From NCBI RefSeq assembly GCF_014193695.1, contig NZ_JACHZR010000001.1, positions 1,029,309 through 1,093,308 on the forward strand: a DNA stretch of 64,000 nt, written 5' to 3'. A program made the translations under genes and the position numbers. The DNA is from Rhizobium sp. BK316 (lineage in GTDB: Bacteria > Pseudomonadota > Alphaproteobacteria > Rhizobiales > Rhizobiaceae). Under the pieces are notes generated by a model, which saw only the letters and a list, made by a program, of their open reading frames with translations, was not told where the DNA came from and ran no database searches. Below, piece by piece: positions 18,923 to 27,511 of the stretch (position 1 is its first letter; each line of letters begins with the position of its first letter).

Positions 18923-19963
18923 ATGACTGATGGTCCTGTGAACGACGGCAAGATACCGAAGAAGGAACGAATGCGCTTCGTGAGCGCCGAACAGGTGGCG
19001 CAGCTTGCTGGTGTTTCCCGCTCGGCCGTATCGCGCACCTTTACGCCGGGAGCAAGCGTTGCGCCCGCGACGCGCGAGAAGGTGCTGCGGGCGGCTGAGG
19101 AACTCGGCTACCACGTCAACGATCTTGCCCGCGGCGTGCTGGCCAATCAGAGCCGTCTTGTCGGCATTGTCGCCACCAAGCCGGAAATCGGCTTCCGCGC
19201 CCATCTCGTCGCATCGCTCGCCAAATTCCTGATCCAGCGGGGCAGCATTCCGATCCTCATCAACACCGGCCAGACGGAAGACGAACTGCTGGCCGCCCAG
19301 AAGATGCTGATCGGCCATCGCGCCGAGGCGATCATCATCCTGTCGGGCTCGCCGCCGGCAAGCTTCTTCGAGCTTGCCCAGCGCAATGGCCAGCCGCTCA
19401 TCGTCATCGGCCGTTCCGAACCGGATGCCGACCATGTGCGCGCCGGCAATTCGGAAGCCTCCCGCAAGGCGGCGACAGTCTTTTTCGAGGCCGGACGGCG
19501 CCGCCTGGCAGTTGCCGGCTCCAACACCGGCACACCGAGCATTATCGAGCGCGAAAGCGCCTTCCTGTCGACAGCCGAAGGTCTGGGCGCAGAAGTGTTC
19601 ATCGGCCGCGGCGCGGATTCGGATTATGAGAGCGGCATTACCGCAGGCCGCGCCCTGTTTTCGCAAAAGGTGCGCCCCGATGCCGTCTACTGCGCCAACG
19701 ACCAGATCGCTTTTGGACTGATGGACTACGTGCGGCAGGAGGCGAAGCTGCGCATTCCCGAAGATGTCGCCATCATCGGTTTCGACGATGTTCCCGAGGC
19801 GTCCTGGCTGAGCTACCAGCTCACCACCTTCCGTCAGGATCCGCTGGTCATGGCACTGCGCGCCGTCGAACTCATGGAGCGGCGCCTCGGAAATCCGGAC
19901 TTGCCGCCAGGCTATGAACGCGTCATTCCTGAGCTCGTTTTCCGCCAGAGCTTCAGGCTCTGA
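18923..19963 (+). CDS. LacI-family transcriptional regulator
   Basis: A regulator of about 346 residues. The N-terminal helix-turn-helix reads AEQVAQLAGVSRSAVSRTFT (about 22-41) with hinge-helix sequence GYHVNDLARGVLANQSRLVGI; the rest is a periplasmic-binding-protein-like sensor domain with CANDQIAFGLMDYV and AIIGFDDVPEASW, the usual LacI/GalR marks. The start is uncertain: TTG at 18896, ATG at 18923 and ATG at 18971 are all in frame; 18923 is a compromise. An inositol-phosphatase-family gene follows 20 bases later, and the MFS and glycerate kinase genes lie beyond. The effector is likely a sugar or sugar acid linked to these neighbours. Confidence 0.9.
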   Translation: MTDGPVNDGKIPKKERMRFVSAEQVAQLAGVSRSAVSRTFTPGASVAPATREKVLRAAEELGYHVNDLARGVLANQSRLVGIVATKPEIGFRAHLVASLAKFLIQRGSIPILINTGQTEDELLAAQKMLIGHRAEAIIILSGSPPASFFELAQRNGQPLIVIGRSEPDADHVRAGNSEASRKAATVFFEAGRRRLAVAGSNTGTPSIIERESAFLSTAEGLGAEVFIGRGADSDYESGITAGRALFSQKVRPDAVYCANDQIAFGLMDYVRQEAKLRIPEDVAIIGFDDVPEASWLSYQLTTFRQDPLVMALRAVELMERRLGNPDLPPGYERVIPELVFRQSFRL

Positions 19964-19983
19964 TTCCTTTCCGAAAGATCCCC

Positions 19984-20796
19984 ATGCATTGCGAATTTCC
20001 CGATGATGCCCGCTTCGTGCTTGCCAAAGACGTGATCCTTGATGCGGCGGGTAAGGCGCTCTCCTACTTCTCCGATCTCTCGTCACTGGAAACAGGCCAC
20101 AAGCTGAACGGCCAGGATGTTGTGAGCCAGGCCGATAAGGCCGTGGAAGCAATGATCCGCGAGCGCATTTCCGCCGCCTTCCCCGATGATGGCGTGCTCG
20201 GTGAAGAGGAAGGACTGGCAGAAGGTCCCTCCGGTTATCTCTGGGTCGTCGATCCCATCGACGGCACGAGCTGCTTCGTGCACGGCCTCGACCAGTGGTG
20301 CATCTCGATCGCCGTCATGAAGGGTAAAGAAACCGTACTCGGCCTCATCTGCCAGCCGACATCGGGCGATCTTTTCGTGGCGAGGAAAGGCGCCGGCGCC
20401 TTTCTGAACGGCAAGGCCATCAGCGTCGACAACACCACCAGCATCGGCACCGGGCTTCTCGGTGTCGGCGCCAATTTCCGCATTCCGCTGAAGCAGGTCT
20501 CGATCTTCATCCACCTGCTGCTGGAGACAGGCGGCATGTTCATCCGCAACGGGTCCGGTGCGCTCATGCTGGCGCAGGTCGCCTGCGGTCGGCTCGCCGG
20601 CTATTATGAACCGCATATCAACGCCTGGGACTGCATGGCCGGGCTCTTGATGATCCGCGAGGCCGGCGGCTGGACCGAAGCCTTCCCCGGTAAGGGCACG
20701 CTTTTGACCGGCGGCCCGGTCATTGCCGCAGCTCCCGGCGTGAAGGACGATCTCATGCGGCTCGTCAGCGGCTCGCTGCAGGATGAATTGGCGTAA
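19984..20796 (+). CDS. Inositol monophosphatase family protein
   Basis: A 270-residue Mg-dependent phosphatase of the IMPase/FBPase/CysQ superfamily. The metal-site motifs are all visible: GEEEG (about 78-82), DPIDGT (about 93-98) and the late INAWDCMAGLLMIREAGG. The reaction is hydrolysis of a sugar or polyol phosphate monoester; members include inositol-1-phosphatase and histidinol-phosphatase, and the sequence alone does not choose. The gene follows the LacI regulator by 20 bases, suggesting co-expression, and ends at a strong terminator. Confidence 0.88.
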   Translation: MHCEFPDDARFVLAKDVILDAAGKALSYFSDLSSLETGHKLNGQDVVSQADKAVEAMIRERISAAFPDDGVLGEEEGLAEGPSGYLWVVDPIDGTSCFVHGLDQWCISIAVMKGKETVLGLICQPTSGDLFVARKGAGAFLNGKAISVDNTTSIGTGLLGVGANFRIPLKQVSIFIHLLLETGGMFIRNGSGALMLAQVACGRLAGYYEPHINAWDCMAGLLMIREAGGWTEAFPGKGTLLTGGPVIAAAPGVKDDLMRLVSGSLQDELA

Positions 20797-20818
20797 GGAC
20801 CGCCGCCCTGCGGAAAAC

Positions 20819-20845
20819 AGCCTCGGCACGTTTCGTGCCGAGGCT
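20819..20845. terminator. Strong hairpin terminator between convergent genes
   Basis: AGCCTCGGCACG and CGTGCCGAGGCT form a perfect twelve-pair stem with a three-base loop, followed by TTGATTT. It serves the IMPase-family gene and, read from the other strand, the convergent MFS gene. Confidence 0.8.
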
Positions 20846-20861
20846 TTGATTTACAGGGTCG

Positions 20862-22154
20862 TCAGGCGCCGCGCGGCACGGCGTCATGCTCCTTGCGCGC
20901 CATCATGGTCGCGACGACAAAGACCAGCAGTGCGCCGGCGGCAAGGCAGGCGGCCAGGAAGAACATCGGTGCAATGATGCTTCCCGTTTCATCCTTGATC
21001 CAGGGCACGACGTTCTGGGCAACGAAGCCGCCGAGATTGCCGACGGAATTGATGGCGGCAAGACCGGCCGCCGCCCCCGCCCCCTTCAGGAAGCGCGAGG
21101 GCAGGCTCCAGAAGACGGGCTGCGGCGCGAAGATGCCGGCTGCGGCAATGCAAAGAAAAACGAATTGCAGCACGTGGTTCGAAACGAGTGCGGACAAAAG
21201 CAGGCAGGCAGCACCGATGAAGGCCGGAATGACGATATAGGGCGTCTTTGCCTTCGCCCGGTCAGCGGCAGCCGGCACCGCCCATAAGGCGATCGCGACG
21301 AGCACCCAGGGGATGATGTTGATGAAGCCGTTCATGGTGTTGCTGACACCGAAGGCGCGAACGATCGTCGGCAGCCAGTAGCTGAGGCCGTAAGCTGCGA
21401 GCGGAAAGGCGATGTAGCAGAGCGCCATCAACAGGACGCGGGGATCGACGAGCGCCTTGAAGCCGTTTTCGGCATTGTGGTCCATGCCGGAATTTTCGGA
21501 TGCAAGCCGATTTGCGAGCCAGCCCTTCTCCTCGTCACTGAGGAAACTTGCACTTTCGGGCTGGTCGTAAAGATAGAAGAAGGTGACGACACCGGCAATG
21601 ACGGCCGGAATGCCGGTTGCCAGGAACACCCATTGCCATCCTGCATGGCCGAGCAGGCCGTCGAGATCGAGCAGCATACCCCCGACCGGCGCGCCGACGG
21701 CATTGGCAAGGGCGCTGAAAATCATGAAGAGTCCCACCATGCGGCCGCGATAGGCCGACGGAAACCAAAGCGTCAAAAGATAGAGGACGCCGGGAAAGAA
21801 GCCCGCCTCGCAGACCCCGAGCAGGAAGCGCAGGATATAGAACATCGGCGCGTTCTGCGTATAGGAGAGCAGGATGGTGACGATGCCCCAGGAGACAAGG
21901 ATGCGGGCGAACCAGACGCGTGCGCCGAATCTGTCGAGGAACAGGTTGCTCGGCACTTCAAAGAGGAAATAGCCGATGAAAAAAAGTGAGGCGCCAAGGC
22001 CATAGGCATATTCGCTCATGCCGAGCGCATCGACCATTTCGAGCTTGGCGTAGCTGACGTTCTGACGATCGATATATGCAATGAGGTAAAGGATTCCGAG
22101 GAATGGCATGAGCCGCCAGGTAATCTTCGAGATCAACTGCTGTTCGTTGACCAT
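20862..22154 (-). CDS. MFS transporter, anion:cation symporter (ACS) family
   Basis: A 430-residue twelve-helix carrier. The opening WRLMPFLGILYLIAYIDRQNVSYAKL is the classical start of ACS-family carriers for tartrate, phthalate, glucarate or related organic acids (shown here as IAYIDRQNVSYAK). An R-G-x-x-x-G-like loop (YRGRMVGLFMIFSALAN) follows. The start is fixed by GGAGAATTTAT directly before the ATG. It is divergent from the glycerate 2-kinase gene across 172 bases, which suggests uptake of glycerate, hydroxypyruvate or tartrate; the substrate assignment is inference. Confidence 0.88.
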   Translation of the reverse strand: MVNEQQLISKITWRLMPFLGILYLIAYIDRQNVSYAKLEMVDALGMSEYAYGLGASLFFIGYFLFEVPSNLFLDRFGARVWFARILVSWGIVTILLSYTQNAPMFYILRFLLGVCEAGFFPGVLYLLTLWFPSAYRGRMVGLFMIFSALANAVGAPVGGMLLDLDGLLGHAGWQWVFLATGIPAVIAGVVTFFYLYDQPESASFLSDEEKGWLANRLASENSGMDHNAENGFKALVDPRVLLMALCYIAFPLAAYGLSYWLPTIVRAFGVSNTMNGFINIIPWVLVAIALWAVPAAADRAKAKTPYIVIPAFIGAACLLLSALVSNHVLQFVFLCIAAAGIFAPQPVFWSLPSRFLKGAGAAAGLAAINSVGNLGGFVAQNVVPWIKDETGSIIAPMFFLAACLAAGALLVFVVATMMARKEHDAVPRGA

Positions 22155-22215
22155 ATAAATTCTCCAAATGGTTGTTGCTTTTCTCCTCAATAGATAGCCG
22201 CATGCCGCAGATTAT

Positions 22216-22234
22216 CAACCGCACCGAGCGGTTG
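22216..22234 (+). promoter_or_regulatory. Candidate operator in the MFS/glycerate kinase divergent promoter
   Basis: CAACCGC and GCGGTTG form perfect seven-base arms around ACCGA. It sits mid-way in the gap between the divergent MFS and kinase genes and could bind the nearby LacI regulator. The odd spacer is atypical for LacI proteins, so this remains a candidate. Confidence 0.35.
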
Positions 22235-22326
22235 GGGGAAGCCTCCGCATTGACAAGCGATATGTCGACAGTCATGCCTAACGGAGCGGAAGCCATCCAT
22301 CCTGTCGTATCTCCAGAGAGGTCATC

Positions 22327-23592
22327 ATGACCCTGCCCTCCCCCCGCGATTTCCTGACCTTGCTCTTTTCCGCAGCCGTGCGTGCCGCTGATCCCCTGAC
22401 CGGCATCACCGCGCATCTGCCGCAAAAACCTAGGGGTAAGACGGTGGTGATCGGCGCCGGCAAGGGAGCGGCACAGATGGCGCGTGCGCTGGAAAGCGTG
22501 TGGGACGGGCCGCTCGAAGGCGTGGTCGTCACCCGCTACGGCTATGGCTGCGAAACACGGAACATCGAGATCGTCGAAGCCGCCCATCCGGTTCCAGATG
22601 CTGCCGGCCTTGCCGCCTCCAGGCGGCTGATGGAGGCCGTCGCAGGATTGAGTGAGGACGATCTCGTCATCGCCCTGATCTGCGGCGGCGGCTCGGCGCT
22701 GCTGCCCTCCCCGCCCGAAGGGCTGACGCTGCAGGACGAGATTCTCTTGAACGAGTTGCTTCTGGCTTCCGGTGCACCGATCTCGGCCATGAACGTCGTG
22801 CGCAAGCATCTCTCCACCATCAAGGGCGGACGGCTGGCGGCTGCGACCAAAGCCCGCGTCGTCAGCCTGATCGTCTCCGATATTCCCGGTGACAACCCCG
22901 CCCATGTCGCCTCTGGCCCGACCGTTCCCGACAGCTCGACCCGGCATGACGCGCTTCAGATCATCCGGCAATACAGCCTCAAGCTCCCACAGGCGGCCAT
23001 CGATCATCTGAACTCCCCAAAGGCCGATGCGCCGCGACCGGGCGATCCGGTCTTTGCCCGCCACGAACATCACATCATCGCCTCGGCCGGCGTATCGCTC
23101 GAAGCCGCAGCCGAGCTTGCCCGTTCTGAGGGCATAACACCGGCGATCCTGTCGGATTCCATCGAAGGAGAAGCGCGCGACGTTGCGCTGGTGCTGGCGG
23201 CGATCGCCCGCGAGGTCGCCGGTCGCGACCGGCCTTTCACGAAACCCGTCGTCATTCTCTCCGGCGGCGAGACGACGGTGACATTGCGCACCAAGGGCGG
23301 CAAAGGCGGCCGCAACGGCGAATTCGCGCTCGCGCTCGCGCTGGCGATCGACGGGTGTGACGCCATTCACGTGCTTGCCGCCGATACGGACGGCATCGAC
23401 GGCTCGGAGAACAATGCCGGCGCATTTTCCGACGGCGGTACGGTCAAGCGGCTGCGCGCTGCCGGCCTCGACCCACGCCGTGTGCTCGACGGGAACGACA
23501 GCCATTCCGGCTTCAAAGCCATCGGCGACCTGTTCGAAACCGGCCCGACCGGCACCAATGTCAACGACTTCAGGGCAATCCTGATCGCCTGA
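22327..23592 (+). CDS. ttuD: Glycerate 2-kinase / hydroxypyruvate reductase-annotated protein (MOFRL family)
   Basis: A 421-residue protein of the GckA/TtuD family: N-terminal DUF4147 domain (VIGAGKGAAQMARALE; LICGGGSALLPSPPEGLTL; MNVVRKHLSTIKGGRLA) and C-terminal MOFRL domain (VILSGGETTVTLRTKGGKGG; AADTDGIDGSENNAGAFSDG). Family members phosphorylate D-glycerate to 2-phosphoglycerate; older annotations call them hydroxypyruvate reductase because of their role in tartrate use. AGAGAGG lies six bases before the ATG. The divergent ACS carrier and nearby LacI regulator support a small organic-acid catabolic unit. The symbol follows rhizobial usage; gckA is an equivalent choice. Confidence 0.88.
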   Translation: MTLPSPRDFLTLLFSAAVRAADPLTGITAHLPQKPRGKTVVIGAGKGAAQMARALESVWDGPLEGVVVTRYGYGCETRNIEIVEAAHPVPDAAGLAASRRLMEAVAGLSEDDLVIALICGGGSALLPSPPEGLTLQDEILLNELLLASGAPISAMNVVRKHLSTIKGGRLAAATKARVVSLIVSDIPGDNPAHVASGPTVPDSSTRHDALQIIRQYSLKLPQAAIDHLNSPKADAPRPGDPVFARHEHHIIASAGVSLEAAAELARSEGITPAILSDSIEGEARDVALVLAAIAREVAGRDRPFTKPVVILSGGETTVTLRTKGGKGGRNGEFALALALAIDGCDAIHVLAADTDGIDGSENNAGAFSDGGTVKRLRAAGLDPRRVLDGNDSHSGFKAIGDLFETGPTGTNVNDFRAILIA

Positions 23593-23627
23593 CTGTTCGT
23601 CTACGCAAGATCAGGGTGGTCACCGCT

Positions 23628-24488
23628 CTACCGATGCGTTCTCGGATAGGGATTTGGCTCCGGCGGCGTCCAATTGGCGAGCGTCGCGGGATCGGGTTTC
23701 CATATCTCGACTTTCAAAGGATAACAGGCGGCCGCATCGCTGGAATGGCTTGCGCCGCAATCGCCACCTGGGCAGGCCGACAAGGCGCCGAGAAGATCGA
23801 TCTCTGCAAAGAATTCGATGAAATCTCCCGGCCGCACGGGACTGGCCTTCATGAAATATTGGTGTGTATCCCTGGTGAAGCCGGTGCACATGAAAACATT
23901 CAACACATCATGCACATGCATTTCGGCCTGTTCGAGCGGCATGCCCGTGTCGGCGGCAAGCGCCCGCGTCAGGTTCGAATGGCAGCAGTGATGATAATCA
24001 CCGCCCTTCAGCAACCGGTTGGTATAGGGATCGCAGCGGGTGCCGATGACATCATGAATGCCGGCGCCGTCATCGTCCCAACCGTACCAGCCGAGACTGT
24101 CATAGGTGATGGTCGCCATGGGGCGCAGGTAGGGCAGCGTGCTCCAGAGACGATCACCGACACCGACATGGGTGGCATGCAATGCCCGCGTCTTGCCGCT
24201 GAAAAACCGTTCGGTGAGATCGGCAGCGTTCCACAGATTGAGGTCACCGACCTGTGGGCCGTCGACGCTGACGATGCGGAAGAAATGCCCCTGCGGAACA
24301 TGGAAGCTGCCCGCCTCGCGCGGCGGCACGATCAGTTCGCTGACCTTCGTCAGCATTTGCCGGGCACTCTCGAAAAGACTGAGATCGGCCGACGGCAGCG
24401 TTGCGACGGGATAGACGACCACGGGCGGTGCTGCGCGTCGCTCGGCTGCGTCAGAAGGAATTGGCACTGCTATGGACTGCTTCGACAT
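23628..24488 (-). CDS. DUF1989 / urea carboxylase-associated family protein
   Basis: A 286-residue protein of the DUF1989 family. Supporting stretches are VPPREAGSFHVPQGHFFRIV, GDLNLWNAADLTERF, LPYLRPMATITYDSLGW and the Cys/His-rich pieces GDYHHCCHSNLTRAL and ACPGGDCGASH, probably a metal site. Family members are found next to urea carboxylase and in guanidine or amine-degradation gene sets; no such enzymes are nearby here, so its role is open. It is divergent from a LysR-type regulator 145 bases away, a common regulator-target arrangement, and convergent with the glycerate kinase gene. Confidence 0.8.
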   Translation of the reverse strand: MSKQSIAVPIPSDAAERRAAPPVVVYPVATLPSADLSLFESARQMLTKVSELIVPPREAGSFHVPQGHFFRIVSVDGPQVGDLNLWNAADLTERFFSGKTRALHATHVGVGDRLWSTLPYLRPMATITYDSLGWYGWDDDGAGIHDVIGTRCDPYTNRLLKGGDYHHCCHSNLTRALAADTGMPLEQAEMHVHDVLNVFMCTGFTRDTHQYFMKASPVRPGDFIEFFAEIDLLGALSACPGGDCGASHSSDAAACYPLKVEIWKPDPATLANWTPPEPNPYPRTHR

Positions 24489-24633
24489 CCAGATATTTCC
24501 GCTCCGCTGGCGATCTTCGGGTGCTGTGCCCCGCGAGACACGACAGGTCGACGAGCACTCTTAGCGAGGCTGCGGCATTGGGCAACCGAGATGATCCTTG
24601 CCCTATGGGCAAGTTTTGCTTAGTCATCCTGAC

Positions 24634-25503
24634 ATGAGAAACCTTCCCCTCGCATCACTGCGGGCATTCGAAGCCGCCGCACGCCACGAAAGCTTCGTCA
24701 GGGCGGCTGCCGAACTGAACCTGAAACCGGCCGGCATCAGCCAGCATGTGAGGGCAATGGAGAATTGGCTCTGCATCCCCTTGTTTCGGCGTCATAGCCG
24801 CGGCGTGACGCTGACGGCCGCCGGCAGGGAGTTCGGCGCAGCCGTCACGCATGCGTTGGTCCATATCGACGTCGCCGCCGGGCAGTTGCGCCCGGAGGCG
24901 AACAGCCGGCCGGTCAGCGTCGCGTGCATTCCTTCCATGGCGGTGCGATGGCTTATTCCGCAGCTGCCGAGACTGAGAACTGCTTATCCTGATATCAGGA
25001 TCAACATTGTCTATGCGCTCGACGCCAGGACGCCGGAAGCTGCCGGTGCCGACCTGCTGATCTGCCATGGCGTCCGACCGAGCACCGGCGCCATCAAGCT
25101 CCTGGATGCCGAGACCAGACCAACCTGCTCAGCGGAATTCCTCGCTCGGCATGGTCCCTTTCATGTGCCGGCCGACCTGCTTGCCTGCGAAATTCTGCAC
25201 GATGAGACAACCGATGCCTGGGCACGCTGGTTGTCAGGTGCCGGCATCCATTCCGCGCCGAAGGCTGGACCTATTTTTGCCGACTTCAATCTCATGATCG
25301 GCTCGTTGATCAGCGGCCAGGGTGTCGGCCTTTGCCCGACCGCGCTGATCGCAGACGAGATCGCGGCGGGTTTGCTCGTTTCCCTCTTCGAGAGAGCTTC
25401 CGATATGGATAAGGCCTACTGGCTCATCGAGGCGAAGGGGCTCTCGCGCGAGGCGAGAACGCTTCGCGATTGGCTGCTGGCAGCAAGGCGGGACGAGACC
25501 TGA
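24634..25503 (+). CDS. LysR-family transcriptional regulator (GcvA-like)
   Basis: A 289-residue LysR regulator. The N-terminal helix-turn-helix (LPLASLRAFEAAARHESFVR, then AAAELNLKPAGISQHVRAME) and the LFRRHSRGVTLTAAGREF wing are typical, and the GcvA-like subgroup is suggested by the LPLASLRAFEAAARH opening. The co-inducer domain includes VSVACIPSMAVRWLIPQLPR. The ATG at 24634 is preferred over an in-frame TTG at 24598 because it starts exactly at the family's N-terminus. It is divergent from the DUF1989 gene and likely controls it. Its stop lies eight bases from the convergent diguanylate cyclase stop. Confidence 0.9.
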   Translation: MRNLPLASLRAFEAAARHESFVRAAAELNLKPAGISQHVRAMENWLCIPLFRRHSRGVTLTAAGREFGAAVTHALVHIDVAAGQLRPEANSRPVSVACIPSMAVRWLIPQLPRLRTAYPDIRINIVYALDARTPEAAGADLLICHGVRPSTGAIKLLDAETRPTCSAEFLARHGPFHVPADLLACEILHDETTDAWARWLSGAGIHSAPKAGPIFADFNLMIGSLISGQGVGLCPTALIADEIAAGLLVSLFERASDMDKAYWLIEAKGLSREARTLRDWLLAARRDET

Positions 25504-25511
25504 CGGGCCGA

Positions 25512-27083
25512 TCAGGCCTTGGCGCGCTTCAGAACAGGTAAATCCTGATGTGTCATGCGCCAGATGTTGCGACCATCGGCCTTGGCGCGATAGAGCGCCC
25601 GATCCGCCTCCTGCATGAGCGCTTCGCGGTCCACTCCGTCAGCCGCAGCAATCCCGATGCTGATGCCGAGGCGGATGGCAAGACCGTTGATGGTAAAAGG
25701 CTGCTCGAAGGCGCCGATGCAGCGCTCGGCGAGATCAATCGCTTCGGCTCTTTCTCCCGTCATCAGGATTGCGAATTCATCGCCCCCGAGCCGGGCGACC
25801 AGATGACCTCGCGCATGCATCTGAAGCCGATTGGCGACATTTCTCAGCACCTCATCCCCGGCAGCATGGCCAAACGTGTCATTGACGGGCTTGAACCCGT
25901 CCAGATCCAGACAGCAGATGATGACCTTTCCTCGTTCCTCCGATGCAAGGGCTTTTTCGAGCGCCTTGTAGAATTGCATCCTGTTCGGCAGGCCTGTGAG
26001 AATGTCGTGATGCGCCAAACGATTGGCTTCAGTCTCGGCAAGAATTCTGTCGCTAACGTCGGCCACGGTAAGCAGCAGCCGATGCTCGGCTCCCTCGTGG
26101 AGTTGGCGGACATAGATCAGCACGTGGCGCTCCGATCCGTCCTGCGTCGTCTGTCGCCAGATCGTGCGCGCATCACAGTCACTGTCGAGATGGAGGAGGA
26201 CTTTCTCGAATGCCTGGAGTTCGCTGTCTACATGCATGTCGCAGGCTCGCTTCGACAGTAGTACCGCAGGTTGGATACCATAGAAATCAACAGCTGCCCT
26301 GTTGGCCTGAAGAATGGCGAGGCTATCGCCATCGCATAGAAGCATCGGCATGGGATTGGCGTCAAACAATTGGCGAAGCCAGTCCTCCCGCTGCTTGAGG
26401 CCGGTGATATCGATGCGCATGCCGATCGCGCCGCCGTCGGGCGTGCGCCGGTCGTCGTGGCGCAGCCACCTGCCGTCCCGCAACTGCTGCTCCTCCTGCG
26501 AAACCGGCTGATGGAACTTCTTCATGCGTTCGCTGAGCCAGACCTCCTTGTCTTCGACAAGTTCGCACATCCCGTCGCCGGCGAGGCTGGTCCTCAAAAT
26601 ATCCTCAAAGGCGACACCGGGCCTGAGGTGCTCGGCTATGTCAGCATAGAGTTCGGCATATTTCTGGTTCCAGAGCACATAGCGGTCGTTGGCGTCGAAC
26701 ACGCAGACCGCCTCCGGCAACATCTCGATGACATAGCGCAGCCGCAGATTGGCCTCACGCGCCGCATGACCTGCCGGACGCTCGTCATCGACAGGTTCGA
26801 GGAACGCCGCCGTGACTGTTTCCGCGCCTGTGGGCCAGCTTATGACCTTCACGCGGCATAGCCGACGACAACCGGGACGATCGCTGACGAGCACCATGGA
26901 GACGCCGGATGACAATGGCCATTCAGGCATGAGTTCGGCAATATCCACGCCGGAAGGCAGGTCTTCGAGATCGAGGAGATGCTTGGCTTCGGCATTGACG
27001 AAGATGACCTGACCGTCGGCGTCTATCACGAGCACCGCCATCGGACATGCCTCCAGGAATGCAACGATCTCAGCCCCAAGCAT
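25512..27083 (-). CDS. Diguanylate cyclase with PAS-type sensor domains
   Basis: A 523-residue cytoplasmic protein: an N-terminal PAS-like region (about 5-75), a PAS domain (about 108-230, YVIEMLPEAVCVFDANDRYV) and a further PAS (about 235-345, LRQLFDANPMPMLLCDGDSL), then a GGDEF domain (about 350-510) with intact active site ARLGGDEFAILM. It should make cyclic di-GMP from GTP. The product-inhibition I-site (RxxD just before the active site) reads ARGH and is lost, so feedback control is probably absent. No EAL domain follows. No membrane segments are seen, so the signal is cytoplasmic. Upstream is a 428-base gap. Confidence 0.93.
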   Translation of the reverse strand: MLGAEIVAFLEACPMAVLVIDADGQVIFVNAEAKHLLDLEDLPSGVDIAELMPEWPLSSGVSMVLVSDRPGCRRLCRVKVISWPTGAETVTAAFLEPVDDERPAGHAAREANLRLRYVIEMLPEAVCVFDANDRYVLWNQKYAELYADIAEHLRPGVAFEDILRTSLAGDGMCELVEDKEVWLSERMKKFHQPVSQEEQQLRDGRWLRHDDRRTPDGGAIGMRIDITGLKQREDWLRQLFDANPMPMLLCDGDSLAILQANRAAVDFYGIQPAVLLSKRACDMHVDSELQAFEKVLLHLDSDCDARTIWRQTTQDGSERHVLIYVRQLHEGAEHRLLLTVADVSDRILAETEANRLAHHDILTGLPNRMQFYKALEKALASEERGKVIICCLDLDGFKPVNDTFGHAAGDEVLRNVANRLQMHARGHLVARLGGDEFAILMTGERAEAIDLAERCIGAFEQPFTINGLAIRLGISIGIAAADGVDREALMQEADRALYRAKADGRNIWRMTHQDLPVLKRAKA

Positions 27084-27511
27084 CGTTATCCCAACCGTAA
27101 AGTCGCTTCAGCAGATCTTTCGGATGTGACTTTAACAGCGGAACGTAAAGGAATGTAACCAAGCCTCACAGTGCGAGAATTTCATACGCACTCCGAAGCA
27201 AGACACGGTTTCTCGAACGTTAACAGAAGATCCTGATGTAATGTTGTACGACGAAATGGCTTGGGCATTGCATTGGCTTCACTGCTCTGACCCCGACCAC
27301 ATCACAATGCAAGGCCGCGTCTTCTCGCCTAAGCTGGATATCGCCATACACTCAACAGGCAACGCGTGCGTCTGTCACGCCTGCACAATTGGTAGGATTT
27401 TTCATGGACCGGCAAACGAAAAGAATAAATAGTCTATAGATTTTATAGATAATTCGACACCCTTCCTGTTATCGCTTCCTGACATTGCAACCTCAAACGG
27501 GAAACATCACG
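27084..27511 (+). promoter_or_regulatory. Intergenic region upstream of the sulfonate-type ABC operon
   Basis: This 428-base gap holds divergent promoters for the diguanylate cyclase and the ABC operon. A 63-codon open frame (27241-27432) has no family resemblance or convincing ribosome site and is not called. The last 90 bases are AT-rich and carry two TATAGAT direct repeats nine bases apart (27435-27441 and 27444-27450), the second inside a BioR-type site. Confidence 0.45.
27443..27452 (+). promoter_or_regulatory. Perfect match to the BioR operator signal
   Basis: TTATAGATAA matches the published alphaproteobacterial BioR signal TTATMKATAA at all ten positions and is identical to the site before bioB in this window. 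It lies 60 bases before the start of the solute-binding protein gene, close to the 52-base distance seen at bioB. Functional binding is unproven. Confidence 0.5.

Noticed and set aside
27241..27432. Possible 63-residue gene before the sulfonate-type operon
   Set aside because: No clear ribosome site, no family resemblance, and it lies in a divergent promoter region.
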